64,000 nt of DNA from Paraburkholderia sp. BCC1886 (GCF_900996245.1 NZ_CAAJGK010000096.1:348244-412243), one strand, 5' to 3'. Positions 1-9,578 are shown, numbered from the stretch's first letter. A program made the numbers and translations. The notes: generated by a model not told the origin, from the letters alone.

Positions 1-1786
1 GCCGATGCTGCAGCACGGTCATCGCGTCGGTACGCTGGGCGGCCGGAATCCGGTCGAGTTGCGCGAGACCCGTCGACCAGTCCTGTGTTTCGGCGGACAA
101 CAACGCGCTTGCATACAGCGCGTCGGTCATGTCCGGATGCGCGGCGAGCAGGCCGTCCATCATGCTGCGGGCGTTGGCGACCGCCCCCTGACGCACGTAG
201 ATGCGCGCGAGGTCGAGACGCAGCCACGGATCGTCGGGCGTATTCAGCAGCGCGTCTTCGAACAGACTGCGCGCGCTGCCCAGATCGCCGCGTGCTTCGG
301 CAGCACGCGCCTGAGCGGCCTGTGCTTCGCCACGCAGACGGTTGATGCCGCCGGCCTTCGACTGCTGTTCGGTGTTCAACTGATTGGCGAACTGCAGCGC
401 TTCGTCGCCGCGGCCTTGCGCGGCGAGCGAGCCGACCAGTCCGCGGATCGCATCGGGATTGTCGGCCTGACGGCGCAATGCCATCCGGTACGCCTGTTCG
501 GCGCCGGCCGGATCGTGATTCGCGAGCAGCATCTCGCCGAGCAGCACCTGCGCGGTGACGTCGGACGGATTCGCCGCGATCGCCCGTTCGAACAGCGACT
601 TGGCCTGCGCGAACTGACCGTTGCTGCGCGCGCCGATCGCGTCGCTGGTGTAGCTCCAGTAGGTCGCGCTGTCGAGCGCGGTTTTCCAGCGCGCCGGATT
701 GCCGCTGCGCGACGCACGTTCCAGATAGTTGCGCGCCTCGGTGAAATGCTCCTGTTTCAGTTCGACGATACCCATGCCGCCGAGCGCGTCGGTGTCGTTC
801 GGGCTGTTCGCCAGCACCGCAGCAAACTTGCTGCGCGCGGTAGCGACGTCGTTGCGATCGAGCGCGGCGAAACCGTCGCCGACCGTGCGGCCGCGCACGT
901 CGACACTCGCGCCCGCACCAGCGCCGGCCTGCGCGCTGTCGCGCGCGGATTTGTCCTGCTGCACCATCGAATCGAAGCGCGCCTTGACGGCGGCGTCATC
1001 GGGCGCGGCTTGCAGATAGGCCTGATACAGCGCGGAGTCCGACGGCCGCGCGTCGAGCCACAACAAGGCCTGGCGCCAGCTTTTTTTCGCCGGTGCGCCC
1101 ACGCTGCTGTCGGCGCTCAGTTTTTGCAGCCGCGCGATACCGTCGCGACGCGTCACGTCGCGATAAGTGAGGTGCTGCGCGTAGGCGAGGCCGAAGCGCG
1201 GATCGTTCGGGTTGTCGCGCGCGAGCTGTTCGAGGCCGCGGCGCGCCTGATCCCAGCCCTGCGGTGTCGCCGAGAGGGCCTGGTAATACTCGAGTTGCAG
1301 TTCGGGCGTGGCCGGCTTGCCGTCCAGCGCGCGCTGATATTCCTGCACGGCGCTGGCGCTCTGGCCGGCTTGCGCGAGGCGCCGCGCGTCGTTCACGGTC
1401 TGATCGCGCTCGCTCGATTCACCGAGCCGGCGGCCCAGTTCGTCGATGCTCGGATAAGTCGGCGCAACCGCCTTCAGACGCGCGAGATATTGCTGGGCGC
1501 CCGCACCGTCCTTGCGGTCGGCCATCACCATGCCCATCCCGAACAGCGCGTCGGGCTGCTTCGGATCGATCCGCAGCACTTTGAGCCAGGCCTGTTCGGC
1601 AAGGTCGCCGCGCTGATGCGACTGCCAGTACTTGCCCTGATCGATCAGCACACTCAGCGGATCTTTGGTGGCCTGCGCGAGCGCGTCGGGCGAGGCCATC
1701 GCCACGCAGCACACGGCGGTAACGCTCAGCGCCACCTGTAATGTACGCAACGGGCGCAACGACATCGCGAGGGTGGTCAGGCGCAT
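1..1786 (-). CDS. bcsC: Cellulose synthase subunit BcsC, N-terminal part (runs off the window)
   Basis: The reading frame stays open from the ATG at 1786 to the first base of the window, giving about 595 residues without a stop. Residues 1-33 form a signal peptide (basic start, hydrophobic stretch, cleavage near ALAQA). The rest is helical TPR-like repeats, recognisable from recurrent patterns such as NPNDPRFGLAYAQ and SPNDTDALGGMGIVEL. BcsC is the periplasmic TPR scaffold and outer-membrane porin that exports cellulose; the family is usually above 1,100 residues, so the C-terminal barrel lies outside. The start overlaps the last 10 bases of bcsZ and has GGAG six bases upstream, which suggests translational coupling. 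It is the last visible gene of the bcs operon. Confidence 0.93.
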   Translation of the reverse strand, partial: MRLTTLAMSLRPLRTLQVALSVTAVCCVAMASPDALAQATKDPLSVLIDQGKYWQSHQRGDLAEQAWLKVLRIDPKQPDALFGMGMVMADRKDGAGAQQYLARLKAVAPTYPSIDELGRRLGESSERDQTVNDARRLAQAGQSASAVQEYQRALDGKPATPELQLEYYQALSATPQGWDQARRGLEQLARDNPNDPRFGLAYAQHLTYRDVTRRDGIARLQKLSADSSVGAPAKKSWRQALLWLDARPSDSALYQAYLQAAPDDAAVKARFDSMVQQDKSARDSAQAGAGAGASVDVRGRTVGDGFAALDRNDVATARSKFAAVLANSPNDTDALGGMGIVELKQEHFTEARNYLERASRSGNPARWKTALDSATYWSYTSDAIGARSNGQFAQAKSLFERAIAANPSDVTAQVLLGEMLLANHDPAGAEQAYRMALRRQADNPDAIRGLVGSLAAQGRGDEALQFANQLNTEQQSKAGGINRLRGEAQAAQARAAEARGDLGSARSLFEDALLNTPDDPWLRLDLARIYVRQGAVANARSMMDGLLAAHPDMTDALYASALLSAETQDWSTGLAQLDRIPAAQRTDAMTVLQHR

Positions 1787-2988
1787 CCATTTCTCCAGGC
1801 AGGCACGAGGCGGCCGGCTTCGTCGAAGCGATAGCGGCCGTCGATGAAACCCGTGCCGAACAAGCCCAGCACACGATCGTAGTAAACCGGTTCACGGCCC
1901 GGCACCGACACGTCCAGCGCGCTCAGATGCGTGCGCGCGAGGCCGAGGCCGTGCTCGTCGCCGAGCGATCTGAAGTACGGCGCAAGCGCGCCCCAGTAGC
2001 TGAGCGGCCCTTCGCCGCTCGCCGCGCCGCTGGTGGACGACACCTTCTCCGGCGGATAGCCGTTCTGCGCGACGCGCGCGCGCATGCCGCCGAGCGCCGC
2101 GAGCCAGGGCTTCGCGAGACGGTCGGCGGGCGAGGTGAGGCCGGCCCACAGATACGTGCGGATGGCGTCGTAGCTGCCGACGTCGCCGTTCTTCGGGTCG
2201 ACCACGAACTGGCCGTTCTGCCAGGCCGCCCAGTCGGGCGCGAAGCCTTGCGGCGAAGTCGTCTTGACGAGCTTGTAGGCGCTGTCGGCGAGCCGGTTCC
2301 ACGGGCCGCCGGGCTGTGCCTGAGCGAGCGCGCGCAGCACCGGCAAGGGCAGATAGCTCGGGTTCATCCGCGTGACGCCGTTTTCGACGAAGCCTTGCGG
2401 TCCGGGCAGCAGCATCGGGCCGACACCCGACAGGCTGGTGGTTTCCTGGCGCGCGATCTGTGCGGCGAGCGCCATGCCCAACTGCGTATAGCTCGCGTCC
2501 TGCCATAAACGGCCGGCTTGCAGCAGGTCGTAGGCAATCCACAGGTCCGAGTCGGCGGCGGAGTTCGGGTCGAGCACGCCGAAGCTGCCGTCCGGTTTTC
2601 TGCCCCATTGCCAGGCCGGCAGCCGCACGTTCTGGCCGTCGAACTGATTGCCCGCGAGATTGCTGCGGGTCCAGCCGAGCAGCCGGTCGAAGGTCGCGCG
2701 GTCGTTCGCGACCAGCGCGAAGAACATCGCGTACGACTGGCCTTCCGAGGTGGTCTGCTGGGTCGGCGTCGAGTAGTCGACCACGCGGCCGTCGGCCTGC
2801 ACGAAGCGTTCGACGAACAGCCGGTAGCCGGTCCAGTCGCCGCAGGCGCCGGGCGCGGGGGCCGGCGCGCTCTGCGATACCTTCATGATGCTGGCCAAAC
2901 AAGTAGACGCCGCCAGTCCTAGTCCTAGTCCTACGCCCAGGCCTAGCGTCAGCGCCACGCCGATCTTTCTGTTGAGTCGAACCTGCAT
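1777..2988 (-). CDS. bcsZ: Periplasmic endo-1,4-beta-glucanase BcsZ (GH8)
   Basis: 403 residues. An N-terminal signal peptide is followed by a glycoside hydrolase family 8 domain from about residue 49 (GDWTGYRLFVERFV). The expected acidic residues are present: E82 in TSEGQSYAMFF (general acid), D148 in AADSDLWIAYDLL, and D274 in GSYDAIRTYLW (base position of the E. coli enzyme). BcsZ trims nascent cellulose in the periplasm and is needed for normal export. The signal peptide contains an unusual alternating Gly-Leu/Val run made by a six-base repeat. The gene lies 10 bases after bcsB and overlaps bcsC, so it is an internal gene of the operon. A cysteine at residue 30 does not fit a good lipobox because Thr precedes it. 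Confidence 0.95.
   Translation of the reverse strand: MQVRLNRKIGVALTLGLGVGLGLGLAASTCLASIMKVSQSAPAPAPGACGDWTGYRLFVERFVQADGRVVDYSTPTQQTTSEGQSYAMFFALVANDRATFDRLLGWTRSNLAGNQFDGQNVRLPAWQWGRKPDGSFGVLDPNSAADSDLWIAYDLLQAGRLWQDASYTQLGMALAAQIARQETTSLSGVGPMLLPGPQGFVENGVTRMNPSYLPLPVLRALAQAQPGGPWNRLADSAYKLVKTTSPQGFAPDWAAWQNGQFVVDPKNGDVGSYDAIRTYLWAGLTSPADRLAKPWLAALGGMRARVAQNGYPPEKVSSTSGAASGEGPLSYWGALAPYFRSLGDEHGLGLARTHLSALDVSVPGREPVYYDRVLGLFGTGFIDGRYRFDEAGRLVPAWRNGCA
2918..2949. repeat. Hexanucleotide repeat inside the bcsZ signal peptide
   Basis: The plus strand reads AGTCCT three times in tandem, followed by two diverged units. It encodes the Gly-Leu/Gly-Val alternation of the BcsZ signal peptide core. 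Copy-number change would stay in frame and alter only the length of the hydrophobic core. Confidence 0.7.
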
Positions 2989-2998
2989 AACTGTCCTG

Positions 2999-5647
2999 TT
3001 AATCCCTCAGGCGGCGCGCGGCGATGCCACGCAGCGTCCGGTAGAACACGCCGGCGATGACCAGCGCGGCCAGCACGCCGCCCAGCATCAGCAGCAGCGG
3101 ATGCGACGACAGCGCCCAGCGCAGATACTCCTGCGGCGACAGATGGCCGATGTAGTACACCTCGCCATTCGACGTGATGGTCACCGTGCGGCCGTGGATC
3201 ACGGCCATCGCGCCTTGAATCTCCGGCAGCACGTCGGAGTCGAGCAGGGCGGCCGAGAGATCCGCGTCGGACTGGCCGGCCGCGCTCACCAGCGCGACCG
3301 CGCTGCGGTCCTTCTGCAACGGCGACTCGAAACCGGTCAGGAGCGCCGCGCCGTTCGAACTCACGAGCGTCAGGTCCGCACGGGCCGGCGCGCGTTCGAC
3401 ACCGCGCTCGCCATGCCACCAGTCTTCCAGTTTGAAGACCACGTCGGACAGCTGGAACGTGCGCGAATCGCCGTCGCTCGAGAACGGCATCGACTTGGCC
3501 CAGCGTTGCAGCAGCGGCTGCTTGCCCGGTGCGCCGAAAATCAGCAGGTCCTTGTTGGCGAGGCGGTCGACGTCGTCGGCGCCGGCCACGGTGACGCCGG
3601 TGACCGGATAGCCGGTCGACGCGCCCATGCGGCCCATCGTCAGCAGATACAGGCTGTAATCGCTCGAATCGGCGTCGTTCGGCAGGATGACCGCGGTTTG
3701 CGACAGGTCGGCCATCCGCGTGAACGGAAAGCCGCTATTGGCGAACGCGGCCAGATCGGGCAGCGCCATGTAGTGCGGAAACGACGACAGGTCGATGGTC
3801 GAATTCGGGTCGATTGCGCCGACCACATTGTCGAGCAGACGGCCATGACATTCGCCGGTGTTCGGGATGTCGTAGTAGAAGTGCAGGCGCAATTGCGTGC
3901 GCGGCGTCAGCAGCAGCGGCGGAATATGCAGCATGCGGCGCGCTTCGGCGGTGCCGTCGGGCAGGATGTTCGCGAAGTAATGGCTCAGTTCGAACACCGA
4001 CGCGGATTCGGCGGGAATCGGCAAGGACTGCACGAAGCCGTTGTTGACGCTGACGTTCAGCGACGAGCGGTCGCGCTGCGGGCGCACGGTGTAGCGGTAG
4101 CGCAGGTCGATCGGCGCGCCGTCGGTGTGCCACATGAACAGGTCGGGCGGTACGCGCAGGTTCACGTGCACGGCGTCGGCGTCGTAGCCCGACACGCTCA
4201 GGTCGCGCGCGTCGGCCAGTTCGCCGAAACGCACCGCGCGGTTGGTGGGCAGCCAGTTCGGCGCGTCGTACGGCTCGCGCGGCAGCAGGTCGTTCAGACG
4301 CGTGATGGTCGCGCTCGGGCCCGACAGCGTGTTCTGACCGATACCGAGCGTGCTCGCGGCGGTCTTCAGTTCCGCTTCCGTGCGCCCGAGCACCAGCAGC
4401 AGCTTGCCGCGCGCCGGCGCTTCGCGATCCACCACGGCGATGGTCGGACCGGAGATCGCGGGAATCGCGATGCCGGACGGGCGGTTGTCGTCGGTGGCGA
4501 ACACGACGGCGTTACCCGACAGCGGCGCGTTGTCGAGTTGCGACGGGAATACCGCGCCGCGATAGCCGGCCAGTGCGCCGAACCACGACGCGACGATGCC
4601 GCCCGCTTCGAGCGTGCCGGGACCCGGATGCTGCGGGAACACGAACGGCAGTTCCAGACGCCGCACGTCGCGTCGATCGAAGAACGGTTGCGGCAACGCG
4701 GCCAGATCCGGTTTGGTCGCGAGCGACGCGTAGGTCAGGTCGAGCGAACTCGCATTGCTGACGGTCGCCCACAGCGCGGAGTTCGCCGGGTCTTCGCAAC
4801 TGGTCGTGTAATGACCGATCAGTTGCACGTTCAGGTGGTTGAATTCGGTGATGAAGCGCGGATCGATCGACACGTCGCGCGCCACCAGCATGCCGGCCTG
4901 GTCGTGCGGAACCGGCAGCGTCGCGGCCGTTTCGCCGTTCACCAGCACTTTCAGCTGGGAGATATTGGTGAGCAGCGCGGGCGAGTAGCTATAGACCAGA
5001 TGCAGGATCGCGCCGGTCACCACTTCGTCGTTGCGCACCGAAAACGCCACGCCGTTCTGGCCGTCGACGCCGCGCAGTTGCAGCGGGTCGAGCGCGCCGA
5101 GATCGGCGAACGTGAGGGTTTGACGGCGGCCGCCCGGCACTTGCGTGCCCGGTTCGGCGGTGGTCGGGGTCCGGATGCCGAGCGCTTTGACCGACGAGGC
5201 GGCGAGCGCGGGCGTCGGCGTGGCCAGTTGCGGCTGAGCGATCGCGTTCGGGTCGTAAGTAACGGCGGGGCTCGGCGCGGGGACGCTGCCCATGCCGGTC
5301 GCGACGGAAGTGGCGCCGGCCGATCCGCCGACCGGGCCACCCGGCAGCGGCGCGGCAAGCGTCGCACCGGCTGCCGGTGCGGCGGTGCGGGCGTTGCCCG
5401 AGTTGCCCGTGCTGGACGAGTTACCGGCGCCGCCCGTGGTCGCGGCCACCGTTTCCGCGGCGCTCGCCAGCGGCACGGCCAGCGCGCTCAGCGCCGTCTG
5501 CAGCGCGAGCCAGCAAGCTACGCCGCGCATGAACCGTGGCGAAGCGGGGCGGCCGAACAGGCCAGTCGAGGACCCCGACGACGCGCCCGCTTCATTGCGC
5601 TCGTGAGCCGAGCGTTCGATGTTGTTCTTCGCCATCCTGTTGCGCAT
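2999..5647 (-). CDS. bcsB: Cyclic-di-GMP-dependent cellulose synthase periplasmic subunit BcsB
   Basis: 882 residues, within the size range for BcsB. A cytoplasmic lead and a hydrophobic segment around residues 40-62 ending in ASAAE act as signal or anchor. A Ser/Gly/Ala/Pro-rich linker follows to about residue 165. The periplasmic body has alternating carbohydrate-binding and flavodoxin-like modules, for example TFADLGALDPLQLRGVDGQNGVAFSV split over the first module. One C-terminal transmembrane helix (PLLLMLGGVLAALVIAGVFY) ends in a short basic tail, as expected for the anchor that packs against BcsA. BcsB guides the glucan across the periplasm. The start at 5647 lies 3 bases after the bcsA stop. 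An internal ATG at 5635 (MAKNN) is a possible alternative start. Confidence 0.95.
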   Translation of the reverse strand: MRNRMAKNNIERSAHERNEAGASSGSSTGLFGRPASPRFMRGVACWLALQTALSALAVPLASAAETVAATTGGAGNSSSTGNSGNARTAAPAAGATLAAPLPGGPVGGSAGATSVATGMGSVPAPSPAVTYDPNAIAQPQLATPTPALAASSVKALGIRTPTTAEPGTQVPGGRRQTLTFADLGALDPLQLRGVDGQNGVAFSVRNDEVVTGAILHLVYSYSPALLTNISQLKVLVNGETAATLPVPHDQAGMLVARDVSIDPRFITEFNHLNVQLIGHYTTSCEDPANSALWATVSNASSLDLTYASLATKPDLAALPQPFFDRRDVRRLELPFVFPQHPGPGTLEAGGIVASWFGALAGYRGAVFPSQLDNAPLSGNAVVFATDDNRPSGIAIPAISGPTIAVVDREAPARGKLLLVLGRTEAELKTAASTLGIGQNTLSGPSATITRLNDLLPREPYDAPNWLPTNRAVRFGELADARDLSVSGYDADAVHVNLRVPPDLFMWHTDGAPIDLRYRYTVRPQRDRSSLNVSVNNGFVQSLPIPAESASVFELSHYFANILPDGTAEARRMLHIPPLLLTPRTQLRLHFYYDIPNTGECHGRLLDNVVGAIDPNSTIDLSSFPHYMALPDLAAFANSGFPFTRMADLSQTAVILPNDADSSDYSLYLLTMGRMGASTGYPVTGVTVAGADDVDRLANKDLLIFGAPGKQPLLQRWAKSMPFSSDGDSRTFQLSDVVFKLEDWWHGERGVERAPARADLTLVSSNGAALLTGFESPLQKDRSAVALVSAAGQSDADLSAALLDSDVLPEIQGAMAVIHGRTVTITSNGEVYYIGHLSPQEYLRWALSSHPLLLMLGGVLAALVIAGVFYRTLRGIAARRLRD

Positions 5648-5650
5648 AGA

Positions 5651-7870
5651 TCAGTCTTTGGTCTTTAACTTTTTGACGTCCACCGGACGGCTTTTCATCG
5701 AAGTCTTGATGTCGGCATACAGATGCTCGAACAGCCCGCCGATGCCGCGCGCGCCCACCGTCAGCACGTGCGACAGACCCCGTAGCGGGGTGTCCTGCTG
5801 CCGGCCTTCGGCCCAGCCGGTCCAGGCATCGGCGCGGGCGAACGTGGTCTTGACGAATTCGTATTCCTGCTCGCGGGTGAGCGCCGAGAAGCGCAGACCC
5901 ACGCGCCCCGGTGCCGTGAAACCGACGGTCGCGGGGAACGCGTATTCCTCGTCGCCGCGAAACAGCGAGACCGTGACGTGCTCGTGCATCGGCACTTCGA
6001 TCTTGCCCGGCAGGGCCACGCCCACGCCGCCTTCGGAGTAGTCGATGGTTTCGCACGCGAGCGTGCGGCCGGTCGAGAAGCGCAGCATCACCGGCATCTT
6101 CATGGCGACGCGGTGCACCGCGCGAATCTGCCGGCGCTCGCTCGCGGCGGCGACGCTCGCGCCGAGAATCAGCATGTTGTAGGTGGTCCAGCCGAGATTC
6201 AGCACGGTGGTTTCCACCACGCTGCGCTGATGCCAGTTGAAATAGATATGGAACAGCCCGAACACGAAGCCGATCAGGTTCAGCAGCAGCAGGAACAGGT
6301 ACGGCCGCGAGATCGCCCAGTCGAAGTAGTTCTTCTCGATCTGGCCGCCCTTGGCCGTCACGTTGAACTTGCCGAGCTTCGGGTTGATCAGCGCGAGCAG
6401 GGTCGGCGCGGTGATGTAGGACGCCAGCACCGACTCGTAAACTTCGGCCCAGAACGAATGCCGGAACGAGCGCTGCATGCGCGAATTGGTGATGCTCGCG
6501 TGCATCATGTGCGGCAGCGCGTAGATGGCGATGGTGCCGGCGGCAGCCTGAATCACGTGCGCGTCGAAGAACAGGTACGACAGCGGCGCGGTCAGGAACA
6601 CCAGACGCGGAATGCCGTAGAAGAAGTGCATCATCGCGTTCAGATAGCACAGGCGCTGTCCGAGTTTCAGCCCCTTACCGGCGAGCGGATTGTCGATCCG
6701 GAAAATCTGCGTCATGCCGCGCGCCCAGCGAATCCGCTGACCGATGTGGCCGGACAGACTCTCGGTGGCGAGGCCGGCCGCCTGCGGAATCGACAGATAC
6801 GCGGTGGTGTAGCCGAGACGGTGCAGCTTCAACGCGGTGTGCGCGTCTTCCGTCACGGTTTCGACCGCGATGCCGCCGATCTCTTCGACCATGGTCCGGC
6901 GCAACAACGCGCACGAGCCGCAGAAGAAGGTCGCGTTCCACAGGTCGTTGCCGTCCTGCACGAGTCCGTAGAACAATTCACCTTCGTTCGGCACCTTGCG
7001 GAAGGTGCCGAGATTGCGTTCGAACGGATCGGCCGAGAAGAAGTGGTGCGGCGTTTGCAGCATCGACAGCAGCTTGTCGCGCAGGAACCAGCCGAGGCCG
7101 ATTTGCAGAAACGAGCGGGTCGGAATGTGATCGCAGTCGAAAATCGCGAGATATTCGCCACTGGTGATTTTCAGCGCTTCGTTGATGTTGCCGGCTTTCG
7201 CATGGCGGTTGTGCGTGCGGATCGTCCAGTTGACACCGACTTCCTCGCAGAACGCCTTGAACTCGGGACGACGGCCGTCGTCGAGCACGTGAATCGAAAT
7301 CTTCTCGGGCGGATAGTCGAGCGCGAGCGCGGCGAAGATGGTCGGCTTCACCACCGAGAGCGGCTCGTTATACGTCGGGATGAACACGTCGACGCTCGGC
7401 CATGCGTCGCGCGAAGCGGGCAGCGGCATCGGCGCGCGCTTGAGCGGCCACGCGGTCTGGAAGTAGCCGAGCAGCAGCACCACGGTCGAATACACTTCGG
7501 CGAACACCAGCAGCAAACCCCATGCGGCGTCGAGCGGATGTTCCCAGTAGGTGGTGTAGGTCAGCCGCCAGTACATGTAGCGGCCCGAGGTGACGATGGA
7601 CAGCATGATCATCACCATGGTCGCGTAGCGGCCCTGCAGCCGCCGGAACCACAGCGCGGTCGCGAAGCAGCAGCTCGCGAACAGCAACTGCTGGGTGAAC
7701 ACGAGCGGCACGGTGAACACGAAGTACAGCATCACCAGCGCGAACAGCGTGACCAGACCCGTAAAGATGCGGCTGTTCCAGACGCGCGCGTCGACAAAAC
7801 GTTCGAGCCGCGAATGTTCGGCGACTTCGACCTGGGGCGCGGATCCCGCGCCGGTGCTGGGGCTACTCAT
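5651..7870 (-). CDS. bcsA: Cellulose synthase catalytic subunit BcsA (UDP-forming)
   Basis: 739 residues. The inner-membrane GT2 enzyme polymerises glucose from UDP-glucose. All catalytic signatures are present: DDG at 197-199, DCD at 245-247, TED at 340-342 and QRIRW at 378-382. Hydrophobic segments flank the GT domain on both sides. The C-terminal PilZ domain has the full cyclic-di-GMP signature: RRQIR at 579-583 and D610-x-S612-x-x-G615. The enzyme should therefore be activated by the messenger made by the two divergent GGDEF genes upstream of the operon. The start overlaps the bcsQ stop as ATGA, and bcsB follows after 3 bases. Confidence 0.97.
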   Translation of the reverse strand: MSSPSTGAGSAPQVEVAEHSRLERFVDARVWNSRIFTGLVTLFALVMLYFVFTVPLVFTQQLLFASCCFATALWFRRLQGRYATMVMIMLSIVTSGRYMYWRLTYTTYWEHPLDAAWGLLLVFAEVYSTVVLLLGYFQTAWPLKRAPMPLPASRDAWPSVDVFIPTYNEPLSVVKPTIFAALALDYPPEKISIHVLDDGRRPEFKAFCEEVGVNWTIRTHNRHAKAGNINEALKITSGEYLAIFDCDHIPTRSFLQIGLGWFLRDKLLSMLQTPHHFFSADPFERNLGTFRKVPNEGELFYGLVQDGNDLWNATFFCGSCALLRRTMVEEIGGIAVETVTEDAHTALKLHRLGYTTAYLSIPQAAGLATESLSGHIGQRIRWARGMTQIFRIDNPLAGKGLKLGQRLCYLNAMMHFFYGIPRLVFLTAPLSYLFFDAHVIQAAAGTIAIYALPHMMHASITNSRMQRSFRHSFWAEVYESVLASYITAPTLLALINPKLGKFNVTAKGGQIEKNYFDWAISRPYLFLLLLNLIGFVFGLFHIYFNWHQRSVVETTVLNLGWTTYNMLILGASVAAASERRQIRAVHRVAMKMPVMLRFSTGRTLACETIDYSEGGVGVALPGKIEVPMHEHVTVSLFRGDEEYAFPATVGFTAPGRVGLRFSALTREQEYEFVKTTFARADAWTGWAEGRQQDTPLRGLSHVLTVGARGIGGLFEHLYADIKTSMKSRPVDVKKLKTKD

Positions 7871-8655
7871 GCGACGTTCCTCGGCGAGACGGCGATCGCA
7901 TCGACCGCCGCCATCAGCCAGTTGCCGCAGGAACGGAAATCGGCGGCGGCCTGGCTGAGTGGATCGTAATGAATCAGCGTGGTGTCGCAGGCGAGCGCCT
8001 CGCTCACCCCTTCATCCAGATGGATCACGCCGGGGAAGGGCTTGTCGCCGAGCATCTGGCGCAGCACCTTGAGCACGTCCTTGGTCAACTGGCGCGACTG
8101 GTCGATCTGGTTGATCACGTAGCCCACGCCGCCGAACTCGGGGCGCGGCGCGGCGTAGGTTTCGATCAGCCGCTCCATTTGCGGAATGGCCGCGTACGAG
8201 GCCGCGTCGGCGAGCACCACGTTCACCGCGAAGGTGGCCGCGCACAGGGCGGTGCGCACGTACGTGGACGAACCCGGCGGCGTGTCGACGATGACGATGT
8301 CCGACGCGTCGAGCCGCAGCGTTTGCAGCGACTGCGCGAGCCACAGCGGGTTGTGATCGACATGCGCTTCGAAGCGCCGGCGGTCGTCTTCGAGCACGGC
8401 GCCATAGGGCAACACTGTCACGCCGTCGACGCCGTCGAACATCACCGACTGCCACGGCTCGCCGCTCAGCGTGGCGCGCGAAATACCGTCGATGCTGTCG
8501 AGCGGCACGCCGAAATGCAGACGCAGCGCGTTCTGCGGATCGAGGTCGAGCGCGATCACGCGACGGCCGCTGGCGGCCAGCACGGAGGCGAGATTCGCGG
8601 AGAGCGTGGTCTTGCCGACTCCGCCCTTGGCGGACACTACCGTGATGACTTTCAT
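7867..8655 (-). CDS. bcsQ: Cellulose biosynthesis ParA/MinD-type ATPase BcsQ
   Basis: 262 residues from the ATG at 8655, chosen because it overlaps the bcsP stop as ATGA and begins directly with the conserved MKVITVVSAKGGVGKTTLS. A longer in-frame version starting 9 residues earlier would intrude into bcsP. The deviant Walker A (KGGVGKTT), the DLDPQNALRLHFG segment and the switch-like VDTPPGSS identify the SIMIBI ATPase family (BcsQ/YhjQ). In enterobacteria BcsQ is needed for cellulose production and acts at the inner membrane with other regulatory Bcs proteins. Its end overlaps the bcsA start by four bases, so bcsP, bcsQ and bcsA are probably translationally coupled. Confidence 0.92.
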   Translation of the reverse strand: MKVITVVSAKGGVGKTTLSANLASVLAASGRRVIALDLDPQNALRLHFGVPLDSIDGISRATLSGEPWQSVMFDGVDGVTVLPYGAVLEDDRRRFEAHVDHNPLWLAQSLQTLRLDASDIVIVDTPPGSSTYVRTALCAATFAVNVVLADAASYAAIPQMERLIETYAAPRPEFGGVGYVINQIDQSRQLTKDVLKVLRQMLGDKPFPGVIHLDEGVSEALACDTTLIHYDPLSQAAADFRSCGNWLMAAVDAIAVSPRNVA

Positions 8656-9578
8656 GAGCGACGCGGGCCGTTGTTCAGCCACGAGGGGGAAGTGGCGGGC
8701 GCAGCTTCGGGGGCGGCCGCCGGTTGGGTGGGCTCGCCACGCAGGCGGGCGAAGATCGACTGCAGCGGCGCCGGTTCCGCTGCCGGCGCGGCGGGCGAAG
8801 CCGCTTGCGGGGCGGGAGCGAACAGCTTGCCGAGGATCGAGGTGGACGGTTGCGGGGCCGCAGAGACCGACGAGGCCACGGGGGCTATCGCTGCGACAGG
8901 CGGCACCGGTGGGATCGCGGCAGCCGGCGCGACTGCCAAGGGTGGCACCGGCGCAATAGCGGTAACCGGCGCGACTGCCAGAGGTGGCACCGGCGCATTA
9001 GCGGCAACCGGCGCAACTGCCAGAGGTGGCACCGGCGCAATAGCGGCAGCCGGCGCAACTGCCAGAGGCGGCACTGGCGCAATAGCAGCAACCGGCTGCA
9101 ACGGCACGGCTTGCGTCACCTGCGCCAGTTGGGCGGCTTGCGCTGCTGCGGCGCTCGCCCGCTGTTCCGACTGCGCGGCTTCACGCGCCACCGCTTCGTT
9201 GGTCGCTTCGCGATCGCCGAAGCGCGACGCGCCGGTCGGCGCATTGGGTTGGGCGGACTTCACCACGACTTCGGGAATGTCCCGGCGATGCGAGCGCGTG
9301 AACAGCGGTGCCTTCGCGCGCGTCACCGAGGCCACGTCTTTCGGCGTGCCGTCGTCGGGTTCGAGGGCAAGACGCCGGCTGGCGGCCGGCGTGGGCGGCC
9401 GCTCCTGGCTCTGCTGCCCGATGGCGGGGATGGTCGGTTGAGTGAGGTCCAGCGTCACCAGCAGCGGCCAACGGGTGCGCGCGGTGCGCGCTTCGTTCTC
9501 GCGGCCGATCTCCTGGTACGCGTTGGCGTCGCCGCCAAAATGATCGAATAATTTTTCGATGTCGCTCGATGAACTCAT
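8652..9578 (-). CDS. bcsP: Cellulose biosynthesis protein BcsP/BcsR-like, with Pro/Ala/Val repeats
   Basis: 308 residues. Only the N-terminus looks conserved: SSSSDIEKLFDHFGGDANAY followed by QEIGRENEARTARTRWPLL. The RWPLL core is shared with the short enterobacterial BcsR, and proteins of this layout in betaproteobacterial cellulose operons are called BcsP. The remainder is low-complexity and Pro/Ala/Val-rich, with a 14-residue unit close to AIAPVPPLAVAPVA repeated about five times (residues roughly 157-227). BcsR in E. coli partners BcsQ, and here the gene overlaps bcsQ, which fits the same role. The start at 9578 overlaps the stop of a small Lys/His-rich frame upstream. The name rests on the N-terminus and position and is moderately sure. 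Confidence 0.75.
   Translation of the reverse strand: MSSSSDIEKLFDHFGGDANAYQEIGRENEARTARTRWPLLVTLDLTQPTIPAIGQQSQERPPTPAASRRLALEPDDGTPKDVASVTRAKAPLFTRSHRRDIPEVVVKSAQPNAPTGASRFGDREATNEAVAREAAQSEQRASAAAAQAAQLAQVTQAVPLQPVAAIAPVPPLAVAPAAAIAPVPPLAVAPVAANAPVPPLAVAPVTAIAPVPPLAVAPAAAIPPVPPVAAIAPVASSVSAAPQPSTSILGKLFAPAPQAASPAAPAAEPAPLQSIFARLRGEPTQPAAAPEAAPATSPSWLNNGPRRS
8899..9108. repeat. Five tandem 42-bp units within bcsP
   Basis: Units begin at 8899, 8941, 8983, 9025 and 9067. Each is 42 bp, with the core GGTGGCACCGGCGCAATAGC; the first and last units are more diverged. A unit encodes 14 residues, so expansion or loss is in frame. The three middle copies are nearly identical in sequence, implying recent duplication or ongoing homogenisation. 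Confidence 0.85.

Noticed and set aside
2885..5668. A 927-codon open frame on the plus strand opposite bcsB, and similar long antisense frames opposite bcsC, bcsA, the GGDEF-EAL gene and mmsA
   Set aside because: They mirror genuine genes in GC-rich DNA, are full of Arg/Ala/Gln/His, lack ribosome sites and show no domain. They are codon-bias artefacts.
8899..9108. CRISPR-like array
   Set aside because: The 42-bp units are contiguous with no spacers and lie in the bcsP reading frame.
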